Below are positions 23,408 through 31,283 of a stretch of DNA of 64,000 nt, piece after piece. The position numbers and the translations under genes were made by a program. The notes beneath the pieces were generated by a model. The model worked only from the letters and a program-made list of their open reading frames with translations. It was not told the DNA's origin and searched no databases. Position 1 is the first letter of the stretch. Each line of letters starts with the position of its first letter. The stretch is from Burkholderiaceae bacterium (GTDB lineage: Bacteria > Pseudomonadota > Gammaproteobacteria > Burkholderiales > Burkholderiaceae_C): the NCBI GenBank assembly GCA_024235995.1, contig JACKLI010000001.1, positions 1,550,001 to 1,614,000 on the forward strand, written 5' to 3'.

Positions 23408-24181
23408 ATGAAACCACGCATCCGGGTCGTCAAACTAGCGGCTTCTTCCTCCGGGCTGAACGAGCCGGCCTACGAGGAAATCACCCTCGCCGAGCAGGCC
23501 TACCGCCAGCTCCGGCGCGACATCATCAGCGGCGCCTTGCCGGCTGGCCAGGCCTTGCGGCTGGAGGGCCTCAAGGAGCGCTACGGCATCAGCTACTCGC
23601 CGCTGCGCGAGGCGCTCAACCGGCTGCACAGCGAGCAGCTGGTGCTCTCGCACACCTCGCGCGGCTTTCGCGTCGCCCCGTTTTCCGAAGACGAGATGTG
23701 GGACGCGGTGGAGACCCGCATCATCATCGACTGCGAGGCCCTGCGCCGCTCGCTGGCGCGCGGAGACGGCGCTTGGGAGGCCCGCCTGGTGGCGGCTTTC
23801 CACGCCCTCAAGCATGCCCGCGAGCAGCGCCACGACGGGCCGCTCGATGCCGCCGGCGCGATGCAGGCGGACAACGTGCTGGAGATGCGCCACAACGCTT
23901 TTCACAGCGGCCTGATCGAGGCCTGCGGCTCGCGCTCGCTGCTGAGCTTGTCGGCCCAGTTTTACGCCCAGACCGAGCGCTACCGCCGCCCCAGCCTGCG
24001 CGATCCGCGCTACGCCAACCTCCAGCGCGACGTGCCCACCGAGCACAGCCAGATCCTGGAGGCGGCGCTGGCCCGCGACGCCCAACTGGCGTGCGCGCTG
24101 CTGGCACGGCACTACCGTGAAACGGGCCGCGTCATCCAGCAGCTGCTGGCCTTGGATGCTCCCGAGGCGAAACGGCGCTGA
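23408..24181 (+). CDS. GntR-family (FadR/FCD type) transcriptional regulator
   Basis: A 257-residue regulator. The N-terminal winged helix has AYRQLRRDIISGALPAGQALRLEGLKERYGISYSPLREALNRLHSEQLV, with the GntR signature. The C-terminal FCD effector domain has VETRIIIDCEALRRSLARG and NAFHSGLIEACGSRSLL, including metal/ligand-binding His candidates. It is the last gene of the gentisate/maleate operon, 29 bp after maiA, and the most likely controller of that operon through the paired palindromes near 12768-12829 (inference). The ligand is probably a pathway acid. Confidence 0.93.
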   Translation: MKPRIRVVKLAASSSGLNEPAYEEITLAEQAYRQLRRDIISGALPAGQALRLEGLKERYGISYSPLREALNRLHSEQLVLSHTSRGFRVAPFSEDEMWDAVETRIIIDCEALRRSLARGDGAWEARLVAAFHALKHAREQRHDGPLDAAGAMQADNVLEMRHNAFHSGLIEACGSRSLLSLSAQFYAQTERYRRPSLRDPRYANLQRDVPTEHSQILEAALARDAQLACALLARHYRETGRVIQQLLALDAPEAKRR

Positions 24182-24207
24182 ACCCTCGCTGCGCTGGCTT
24201 GCCCCGC

Positions 24208-24348
24208 TTATTCCTCGGACTGCGGCGGCAGCGAGGCCTTGCGGATGAAGAACCGGATGAACCAGATCGCCATGCCGATCATGAAGGCGATGCCGGCGAT
24301 GCTCATGCGGCCGTAGTCGGTACCGAACAGGTCTTGCCAGAGTTTCAT
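24208..24348 (-). CDS. Small DUF3149-type single-span membrane protein
   Basis: A 46-residue protein MKLWQDLFGTDYG... with one hydrophobic segment (IAGIAFMIGMAIWFIRFFI) and a basic/acidic tail ending PPQSEE. The start phrase is characteristic of DUF3149 proteins. The ATG at 24348 is preceded by AAAGGAAC. Function is unknown. It faces the GntR gene (convergent). Confidence 0.8.
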   Translation of the reverse strand: MKLWQDLFGTDYGRMSIAGIAFMIGMAIWFIRFFIRKASLPPQSEE

Positions 24349-24440
24349 GGCGCCGTTCCTTTCAAGTTTGCGTGAATACGCAAACAATTGTCCACAAAAA
24401 CAGCAAGGGCAATGTTGATGTACTGCAAGTTCCCGGTGCG

Positions 24441-25067
24441 TTACCGAGGCGCTTGCAGGTACAGCCGGTCCGACCACGTGGCCAGCCACTGCGGGCGAAA
24501 GGCCACGCAGACGGCGACGATCATGCCGGTCATGATGGCGTCGCCCCAGGCCAGCAGCCAGCGCGCCACCAGGGCCAGGCCGGGCTCCACGGCCACGGCC
24601 AGCGGATGGCCCGTCCATTGCGCCAGCGTGCCGGCGGCAAACATGCACAGCACCGTGCCCAGAAAGGCCCGCCCCAGGATGTAGACGAACACGTTGTGCG
24701 GCAGCGCGCGCCGCAGCACCCAGCCCAGGCCCAGTGCCAGCGTGGCCGGCACCACGCCCAGCCACAGGGCCATGTCCAGCTGCTCGACCCAGTCCACCGG
24801 CGCGATCCAGCCGCAGACCAGCGCCACGGCGGCGAACACCAGCACCGCCAGCGGCCAGCCCAGCGCCAGCAGGATCAGGCAGGCGCCCGACAGCTGCAGG
24901 TGGATCGGCATGCGGTGCAACCAGGGCAGGGCCCACAGCCAGGGCGTGATGACCAGCGCGGCCAGCAGCGGCGAGAGCAGGGCGCCGCCGGCCAGCTGCC
25001 GCCAGGGCCGCAAGGCCAGGGCCGTCAGCAGGGCCGCCGAGACGAGCAACAGGTTCAGCAGGGTCAT
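24441..25067 (-). CDS. Polytopic membrane protein, CbiM/energy-coupling-factor permease-like
   Basis: A 208-residue hydrophobic protein with about six transmembrane segments. Features include LRRALPHNVFVYILGRAFLGTVLCMFAAGTLAQW and a later GDAIMTGMIVAVCVAF segment, reminiscent of the betaproteobacterial 'energy-coupling factor ABC transporter permease' (COG3235/CbiM-like) family. The metal-binding N-terminal Met-His-Ile/Met motif of true CbiM is not at the N-terminus here. No ATPase or CbiQ partner is adjacent, so transport function is uncertain. Confidence 0.65.
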   Translation of the reverse strand: MTLLNLLLVSAALLTALALRPWRQLAGGALLSPLLAALVITPWLWALPWLHRMPIHLQLSGACLILLALGWPLAVLVFAAVALVCGWIAPVDWVEQLDMALWLGVVPATLALGLGWVLRRALPHNVFVYILGRAFLGTVLCMFAAGTLAQWTGHPLAVAVEPGLALVARWLLAWGDAIMTGMIVAVCVAFRPQWLATWSDRLYLQAPR

Positions 25068-25135
25068 GGCAAGGCGTGCGCCGGCGTGAGCGCGCCGGCG
25101 ATTATCCTTGGCGCATCGCTGGCCTTGCCCTCATC

Positions 25136-25873
25136 ATGTTTTTGCCTCCGTTCACCACCGCCAATCTCTACCTGGCCGTGCTGCGCGAGCGCGGCTACGC
25201 CGTGCTGGACGCCGCCACCGTGCGTGCGCTGGCGGGCGTGTCCGCGGCCGACCTGCAGGAGCTGGCGCGCGCCTGGGACGAGCTGGCGCCGGACGACTAC
25301 CTGAAGGACGGCGGGCGCTATCGCCAGCGCCGCCACGCCTCCTTCAAGGCCCAGGGCGGCGCCCTGCAGGACGTGCCCTATCGCCCGCACTGGCAGCCGC
25401 TGGCCTACAACGCGCTGCACGGCGGCATGCAGCGCTGGTTCGCGCCGGTGGCGCCGGCCACCTTGGCGCGGCCCGACTGGCGCGCGCTGCTGGCCTGGCT
25501 GGCGCGCGTGGCCGACGCGCTGTGGGGCGTGCAGCCCTGGTACGGCGAGGCGCATCCCTTTCGCATCGACACCACGGGCGGCATTGGCCGCCCCACGCCC
25601 GAGGGCGCGCACCGCGACGGGGTGGACCTGGTGGCCGTGTTCATGGTGGCGCGCCAGGGCGTCAAGGGCGGCGAGACGCGCGTGTTCGAGCAGGACGGCC
25701 CGCGCGGCGAGCGCTTCACGCTGGACGAGCCCTGGTCGGTGCTTCTGCTGGACGACCACGGCGTGATCCACGAGACGACGCCCATCCAGCCACTGGACGC
25801 CGGCGTGCCGGGCCACCGCGACACCCTGGTCGTCACGCTGCGGGCGCAGGGTTTTCTGGAGCCAGCAGCTTGA
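25136..25873 (+). CDS. 2-oxoglutarate/Fe(II) dioxygenase family protein (PF10014-like)
   Basis: A 245-residue protein. The central RIDTTGGIGRPTPEGAHRDGVDLVAVFMVAR contains the HxD iron motif (HRD), and the distal ligand His lies in LLLDDHGVIHETTPIQP, followed by Arg in HRDTLVVTLR for 2-oxoglutarate. This layout fits the 2OG-Fe dioxygenase family that includes free amino acid hydroxylases such as L-isoleucine dioxygenase. The substrate here is unknown. ATG at 25136 starts MFLPPFTTANLYL; no strong ribosome site is seen and the frame extends upstream to 25076. Confidence 0.8.
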   Translation: MFLPPFTTANLYLAVLRERGYAVLDAATVRALAGVSAADLQELARAWDELAPDDYLKDGGRYRQRRHASFKAQGGALQDVPYRPHWQPLAYNALHGGMQRWFAPVAPATLARPDWRALLAWLARVADALWGVQPWYGEAHPFRIDTTGGIGRPTPEGAHRDGVDLVAVFMVARQGVKGGETRVFEQDGPRGERFTLDEPWSVLLLDDHGVIHETTPIQPLDAGVPGHRDTLVVTLRAQGFLEPAA

Positions 25874-25943
25874 CTTGCATCAGGACGGCGGGCATGGTTC
25901 AGGCCGACAATCGAGCCCGATTCACCCCCGAAAGGAGTTTTCC

Positions 25944-26396
25944 ATGTTCAAGCACATTCTGGCACCCGTCGACGGCTCGGCGACCTCGATGGCGGCGGTG
26001 GACAAGGCAGCCGAGCTGGCCAAGGCCTTTGGCGCCGTGGTCACGGCGGTGTACGTGATCGATCCCTATCCCTTCACCGGCGTCGGCAGCGAATTCGCCT
26101 ATGGGCAGGACCAGTACCTCAACGCCGCCCGCGCCGAGGCCGCCGCCGCCATGGAGAGCGCCGCGCAGCGCCTGCAGGCCGCGGGCGTGCAGGCCGAGAC
26201 GCGCGTGATCGAGTCGCACGCCGTCTGGCGCGGCATCCTCGAGGCCATCGATTCGTGCGGTGCCGACCTGATCGTGATCGGCTCGCATGGCCGCCGTGGC
26301 CTGGAGCGCCTGGTGCTGGGCAGCGTGACGCAAAGCGTGCTCTCGCACAGCAAGATCAGCACGCTGGTGGTGCGCACGCCCGCCGCTGCGGCCTGA
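25944..26396 (+). CDS. Universal stress protein (UspA family)
   Basis: A 150-residue cytoplasmic protein. It starts MFKHILAPVDGSATSMAAVDKA and has the ATP-binding signature GSHGRRGLERLVLGSVTQSVL near the end, i.e. G-2x-G-9x-G-S/T, so it is likely an ATP-binding Usp. AAGGAG at 25932-25937 precedes the ATG. It is convergent with the ArsR gene, with 4 bp between the stops. Confidence 0.93.
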   Translation: MFKHILAPVDGSATSMAAVDKAAELAKAFGAVVTAVYVIDPYPFTGVGSEFAYGQDQYLNAARAEAAAAMESAAQRLQAAGVQAETRVIESHAVWRGILEAIDSCGADLIVIGSHGRRGLERLVLGSVTQSVLSHSKISTLVVRTPAAAA

Positions 26397-26400
26397 CGCC

Positions 26401-26775
26401 TCACTTTTTCCGGCTCGCCGCCGCCTTGCGCGCGGGCGCCGTGAAGGCCGCGCGCGCCAGCGCGGTCGCATCGAGGCGCCGCACGATGCTGCCGCACACC
26501 AGGTCGCACAGTTGGTGCACCGACGGATCGTCGATGCGGTAGAGCACGCTGTTGCCCTGCTGCTCGCGCGCCACCAGCCCTTGCTGCGCCATCTGCGCCA
26601 GGTGGCGCGAGACGTTGGCCACGCTGGACTCGACCTGCTCGGCGATCTCGCCCACGCTGAGCTGCTCGGTGCCCAGCGCGTTGAGGATGCGCAGGCGCGT
26701 GGGTTCGGACAGCGTGCGGAAGTAATGCGCCACGTGCTCGAGCGCGGCGGGGGGCAGGTCGGTCAGCTGGGACAT
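26401..26775 (-). CDS. ArsR/SmtB-family regulator, possibly sulfide/redox-responsive
   Basis: A 124-residue winged-helix repressor. It has FRTLSEPTRLRILNAL, the recognition helix region SVANVSRHLAQMAQQGLVAREQQGNSVLYRI, and a C-terminal HQLCDLVCGSI with two cysteines three residues apart. Metal-site motifs of ArsR (CVC) are absent. Divergent from an RND pump and a sulfide:quinone oxidoreductase, it may act like BigR/SqrR/YgaV-type sulfide sensors, although the cysteine placement differs from what I recall for those. The shared 108-bp intergenic region holds a palindromic operator at 26854-26875. Confidence 0.88.
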   Translation of the reverse strand: MSQLTDLPPAALEHVAHYFRTLSEPTRLRILNALGTEQLSVGEIAEQVESSVANVSRHLAQMAQQGLVAREQQGNSVLYRIDDPSVHQLCDLVCGSIVRRLDATALARAAFTAPARKAAASRKK

Positions 26776-26847
26776 CGGCGGGCAGTCGGGACGGGGCGGA
26801 TCGCCGGGCAGTCTAACGCTTGGCCGCGGGGTTTTTGCGATTGCCCT

Positions 26848-26885
26848 ATTGCGTATTTGCATGATTGCGCAAATAATAACGCAAT
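26848..26885 (+). promoter_or_regulatory. Operator-promoter of the RND/SQR operon, predicted leaderless
   Basis: TATTTGC-8nt-GCAAATA (26854-26875) is a perfect 7-bp inverted repeat. It is nested in a wider ATTGCG (26848-26853) / CGCAAT (26880-26885) pair. A plausible promoter overlaps it: -35 TTGCGT (26849-26854), 17 bp, -10 AATAAT (26872-26877). The transcription start would fall at about the A of the ATG (26884), and no Shine-Dalgarno sequence is visible. Confidence 0.6.
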
Positions 26886-27978
26886 GATCCGCCAACGCAA
26901 GTCCTTTTCGCCCATTCGTCCGCGCCGCGCCGCCTGGGCTGCCCGCTGCGCGCTGGCCGCCGCCCTGGCGCTGGGCGCCAGCGTGCCGGGCCGGGCGGCG
27001 CCGGCGGCCGAGCTGCCGGTGCTGACCGTGCAGGCCGCCGCCACGGCGCAGGCGAGCAGCTACGACGGCCAGGTCGAGGCCCTGCGGCAGTCGGTGGTCG
27101 CGGCGCAGGTGCCCGGCCGCGTGCTGGAGCTGAACGTGCACGCCGGGGACACCGTGCGTGCCGGCCAGGTGCTGCTGCGCATCGACGCGCAGGCCGCCGA
27201 GCAAAGCGCTGCCGCCAGCGGCGCGCAGGTGGCGGCCGCGCGCGCGCAGCTCGACGTGGCCAGCACCGAGCTGGCGCGCAAGCGCCAATTGGCGCAAAAA
27301 AGCTACATCAGCCAGGCCGCGCTGGAGCAGGCCGAAAGCCAGGTGCGCGCCGCGCAGGCGCAGGTGGGCGCGCTGTCGGCGCAGGCCGGCGCCGCGCGCA
27401 CGCAGACCGGCCTGCACGTGCTGCGCGCGCCCTTCGATGGCGTGGTGGCACAGCTGGCGGTCGAGCGGGGCGACATGGCCATGCCGGGCCGCCCGCTGCT
27501 GACGGTGTATGACCCCGCTGCCTTGCGCGTGACGGCCAATGTGCCGGCCAGCGTCCTCCAGGGCGGCGCTGCCGGCGCCCAGGTGCTGCTCGCCGGCGGC
27601 GCCGAGCAGGCGCTGGCGCCGGTGCGCGTGCAGGTGCTGCCCACGGTCGATCCGCAGTCGCTCACGCAAGCCGTGCGCGCCGATCTGCCGCCCGGCACCC
27701 GGGCCGTGCCGGGCCAGTTCGCACGCCTCCAGTTGTCCGGCGGCGCTGGCTTGCCTGCTCGCCCGCGCGTGCTCATTCCGGCATCGGCGGTGGTGCGCCG
27801 TGCCGAGGTCACCGCCGTCTACGTGATGGGCGAGGGCCAGCGTCCGCAGTTGCGCCAGGTGCGCCTGGGCCCGGTGCAGGGTGCGCAGGTCGAGGTGCTG
27901 GCCGGCCTGGACGCGGGCGATTCCCTGATCACCGATCCGCAGGCCGCCACGCGCGCCGTGGCCAACGGAAGCCGCTGA
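26884..27978 (+). CDS. RND efflux periplasmic adaptor (membrane fusion protein)
   Basis: A 364-residue adaptor. It has a signal region (basic start, AALALGASVPGRAAPA), the lipoyl-type segment GQVEALRQSVVAAQVPGRVLELNVHAGDTVRAGQVLLRIDAQ, a helical hairpin rich in Ala/Gln (AAARAQLDVASTELARKRQLAQ), the second lipoyl half LRAPFDGVVAQLAVERGDMAMPGRPLL and a beta-barrel/MP domain. No lipobox is seen. The ATG lacks a ribosome site and may be the 5' end of the mRNA. Its stop overlaps the pump gene (TGATG). Confidence 0.92.
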   Translation: MIRQRKSFSPIRPRRAAWAARCALAAALALGASVPGRAAPAAELPVLTVQAAATAQASSYDGQVEALRQSVVAAQVPGRVLELNVHAGDTVRAGQVLLRIDAQAAEQSAAASGAQVAAARAQLDVASTELARKRQLAQKSYISQAALEQAESQVRAAQAQVGALSAQAGAARTQTGLHVLRAPFDGVVAQLAVERGDMAMPGRPLLTVYDPAALRVTANVPASVLQGGAAGAQVLLAGGAEQALAPVRVQVLPTVDPQSLTQAVRADLPPGTRAVPGQFARLQLSGGAGLPARPRVLIPASAVVRRAEVTAVYVMGEGQRPQLRQVRLGPVQGAQVEVLAGLDAGDSLITDPQAATRAVANGSR

Positions 27979-30900
27979 TGCACGGGCAAGACACCAACCC
28001 GCCGGCGCGCCTGGGCATTTCCGGGCGCATCGCTGCGTACTTCCAGAGCGCGCAGATCACGCCGCTGCTGGCGCTGGTGGCGTTCCTGCTCGGCCTGTTC
28101 GCCGTGCTGGTGACGCCGCGCGAGGAGGAGCCGCAGATCGATGTGACCATGGCCAACGTGATCGTGCCCTGGCCGGGGGCCAGCGCGCGCGACGTGGAGG
28201 CCATGGTGGCCTCGCCCGGCGAGCAGGTGCTGGCGCAGATGTCGGGCGTGGAGCACGTGATGAGCGTCTCGCGCACCGGCGTGGCGGTGTTCACCGTGCA
28301 GTTCAAGGTGGGCGTGCCGCGCCAGACGGCGGTGGTGCGGCTGTACGACGCGGTGGGCGCCAACGCCGACTGGCTGCCGCCCGGGCTGGGCGTGTCGCAG
28401 CCCATCATCAAGCCCAAGGGTGTGGACGATGTGCCGGTGGTGGCCATCACACTGCACACGGCGCGCGCCGACAGCGGGGCGTTCGAGCTGGAGCGCGTGG
28501 CGCACAGCATCGAGGCCGAGCTCAAGCGCGTGCCCGGCACGCGCGAGGTCAAGACCCTGGGCGGTCCGGGCCGCGCGGTGGAGGTCGAGGTCGATCCGGC
28601 CCGGCTGGCCGCCGCCGGCCTGACGCTGCACGAGGTGCGTGGCGCGCTGCAGTCGGCCAACATGGGGCTGCCGCTGGGCGACGTGCTGGCGGGCAACCAG
28701 GCCATCGCGGTGCAGACCGGGCCGTTTCTGCAAAGCCGTGACGACGTGGCCGAGCTGGTGCTGGCCAGCCGCGCCGGCAAGCCGGTGTACCTGCGCGAGG
28801 TGGCCACGGTGCGCGACGGCCCGCCGCCGCCCGCGCGCTACGTCTGGCACGGCGCGGTCGAGCATGCGGATGGCAAAAGTACGCTGACCGAGCAGCCGGC
28901 CGTGACCCTGGCCGTGACCAAGAAGCCGGGCGAGAACGCCATCGACGTGGCCAATGCCGTGATGCGGCGCGTGGGCGAGCTGCAGGGTACGGTGATCCCG
29001 TCCGACGTGCAGGTGAGCGAAACGCGCAACTACGGCGCCACCGCCAACGACAAGGCGATGACGCTGATCAAGAAGCTGCTGTTCGCCACGCTGTCGGTGG
29101 TGGCGCTGGTGTTCTTTGCGCTGGGTCGGCGCGAGGCGGCCATCGTCGGCACGGCGGTGATCCTGACGCTGACCGTCACGCTGTTCGCGTCCTGGGCCTG
29201 GGGCTTCACGCTCAACCGGGTGTCGCTGTTCGCGCTGATCTTCTCGATCGGCATCCTGGTGGACGACGCCATCGTGGTGGTCGAGAACATCCACCGCCAC
29301 CGCGCCCACCACCCGGGCCGGCCACTGCGCCAGATCATCCCGGCGGCGGTGGACGAGGTGGGCGGCCCCACCATCCTGGCCACGCTGACGGTGATCGCCG
29401 CGCTGCTGCCCATGGCCTTCGTCAGCGGGCTGATGGGGCCGTACATGAGCCCCATCCCCATCAACGCCAGCATGGGCATGCTGCTGTCGCTGGCCATTGC
29501 CTTCACCGTCACGCCGTGGCTGTCGCGCATCTGGATGAAGGCCGGCTCTGGCGCCGGGCATGCGGCGGCACACGCGGGTGGCCAGGGGCTGGCCGGCAGG
29601 CTGGCCCCGGTGTTCCGGCGCGTGTTCGCCCCGCTGCTGGCCACGCGCACGGGCCGGCGCAACCGCCGTCTGCTCGGGCTGGGCGTGGCCGGGCTGATCG
29701 CGTTGTCGCTGCTGCTGCCGGTGCTGGGGTGGGTGGTGCTCAAGATGCTGCCCTTCGACAACAAGAGCGAGTTCCAGGTGGTGGTCGACATGCCAGCCGG
29801 CACGCCGCTGGAGAAGACCGCCGCCACCCTGCGCGCGCTGGGCGCGCACCTAGCCACCGTCCCCGAAGTGACCAACTTCCAGGCCTACGCCGGCACCGCC
29901 TCGCCCATCAACTTCAACGGCCTGGTGCGGCAGTACGACCTGCGCAGCGGCGGCGAGGTGGGCGACATCCAGGTCAACCTGGTGGACAAGTCGCGGCGCC
30001 ACGAGCAGAGCCACGCCATCGCCATGCGCGTGCGCCCGCAACTGGCCGCCATCGGCGCGCGCTTTGGGGCCAACGTCAAGGTGGTCGAGGTGCCGCCCGG
30101 CCCGCCGGTGCTGGCGCCCATCGTGGCCGAGGTCTACGGCCCCGACGCCGAGGGCCGCCGCGCCGTGGCCAAGGCCGTGCGCGGCGTGTTCCAGGCCACG
30201 CCTGGCGTGGTGGACGTGGACGACAGCACCATCGCCCCCGCGCCCGAGACCGTGCTGCTGGTCGACCGCAACAAGGCGGCGCAACTGGGCGTAACGCAGC
30301 AGGCCATCGCCAGCACGCTGCGCATGGGCCTGGCGGGCGACGCCGCCACTTACCTGCACGACGCCAGCCGCACGGCGGTGCCGGTGATGCTGCGCCTGCC
30401 GCCCGAGCTGCAGGGCGGGCTGGACGCGCTGCTGCAGCTCACGGTGCGCTCCACCTCCGGCACGTTGGTGCCGATCCGCGAGCTGGTGCGCGTGAGCGAC
30501 ATGGCGCGCGAGCAGCCGGCCTATCACAAGGACCTCTTGCCTGTGGTGTTTGTCGTGGGCGACATGGCCGGAGTCAAACAAGGCGACATGGACAGCCCGC
30601 TCTACGGCATGTTCGGCATGCGCGGCAAGCTGGCCGAGCTGAAGGCGCCGGACGGCGGCGGCGTGGCCGAATACTTCATCCACCAGCCGGCCAATCCCTA
30701 CGCGGGCTACGCGCTCAAGTGGGACGGCGAGTGGCAGATCACCTACGAGACCTTCCGCGACATGGGCGCGGCCTACGCGGTGGGGCTGATCCTGATCTAC
30801 CTGCTGGTGGTGGCGCACTTCGGCTCGTACCTGACGCCGCTGATCATCATGGCGCCCATTCCGCTGACCATCATCGGCGTGATGCCGGGGCACGCGCTGC

Positions 30901-31271
30901 TGCACGCGCAGTTCACGGCCACCAGCATGATCGGCATGATCGCGCTGGCCGGCATCATCGTGCGCAACTCGATCCTGCTGGTGGACTTCATCAAGCTGCA
31001 GCTGGCGCAGGGCGTGCCGTTCCGGCGCGCCATCGTGGCCAGCGCCATCACGCGCGCGCAGCCGATTCTGCTCACGGGCCTGGCTGCCATGATCGGCGCG
31101 CTGTTCATCCTGGACGACCCGATCTTCAACGGCCTGGCGATCTCGCTCATCTTCGGCATCCTGGTGTCCACGGTGCTGACGCTGGTCGTCATCCCGCTGC
31201 TGTACTACGTCGCGTACCGCAAGGCGGGTGCGGGCGGCGGCGCCATTTCCCATCACGCAACTCACCCCTGA
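27978..31271 (+). CDS. RND-family efflux pump, inner-membrane permease
   Basis: A 1097-residue proton-driven RND pump, slightly longer than AcrB. Conserved parts are the TM1 start AAYFQSAQITPLLALVAFLLGLFAV, GEQVLAQMSGVEHVMSVSRTGVAVFTVQF, the TM4 relay acidic residues in FSIGILVDDAIVVVENIHRHR, AFTVTPWLSRIWMKA, and the C-terminal RNSILLVDFIKLQLAQGVPF. Two 12-TM halves with large periplasmic loops are evident. The substrate class cannot be set from sequence. It overlaps the adaptor gene by one base and is followed 12 bp later by the sulfide:quinone oxidoreductase. Confidence 0.95.
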   Translation: MHGQDTNPPARLGISGRIAAYFQSAQITPLLALVAFLLGLFAVLVTPREEEPQIDVTMANVIVPWPGASARDVEAMVASPGEQVLAQMSGVEHVMSVSRTGVAVFTVQFKVGVPRQTAVVRLYDAVGANADWLPPGLGVSQPIIKPKGVDDVPVVAITLHTARADSGAFELERVAHSIEAELKRVPGTREVKTLGGPGRAVEVEVDPARLAAAGLTLHEVRGALQSANMGLPLGDVLAGNQAIAVQTGPFLQSRDDVAELVLASRAGKPVYLREVATVRDGPPPPARYVWHGAVEHADGKSTLTEQPAVTLAVTKKPGENAIDVANAVMRRVGELQGTVIPSDVQVSETRNYGATANDKAMTLIKKLLFATLSVVALVFFALGRREAAIVGTAVILTLTVTLFASWAWGFTLNRVSLFALIFSIGILVDDAIVVVENIHRHRAHHPGRPLRQIIPAAVDEVGGPTILATLTVIAALLPMAFVSGLMGPYMSPIPINASMGMLLSLAIAFTVTPWLSRIWMKAGSGAGHAAAHAGGQGLAGRLAPVFRRVFAPLLATRTGRRNRRLLGLGVAGLIALSLLLPVLGWVVLKMLPFDNKSEFQVVVDMPAGTPLEKTAATLRALGAHLATVPEVTNFQAYAGTASPINFNGLVRQYDLRSGGEVGDIQVNLVDKSRRHEQSHAIAMRVRPQLAAIGARFGANVKVVEVPPGPPVLAPIVAEVYGPDAEGRRAVAKAVRGVFQATPGVVDVDDSTIAPAPETVLLVDRNKAAQLGVTQQAIASTLRMGLAGDAATYLHDASRTAVPVMLRLPPELQGGLDALLQLTVRSTSGTLVPIRELVRVSDMAREQPAYHKDLLPVVFVVGDMAGVKQGDMDSPLYGMFGMRGKLAELKAPDGGGVAEYFIHQPANPYAGYALKWDGEWQITYETFRDMGAAYAVGLILIYLLVVAHFGSYLTPLIIMAPIPLTIIGVMPGHALLHAQFTATSMIGMIALAGIIVRNSILLVDFIKLQLAQGVPFRRAIVASAITRAQPILLTGLAAMIGALFILDDPIFNGLAISLIFGILVSTVLTLVVIPLLYYVAYRKAGAGGGAISHHATHP

Positions 31272-31283
31272 AGGAGACTCACC

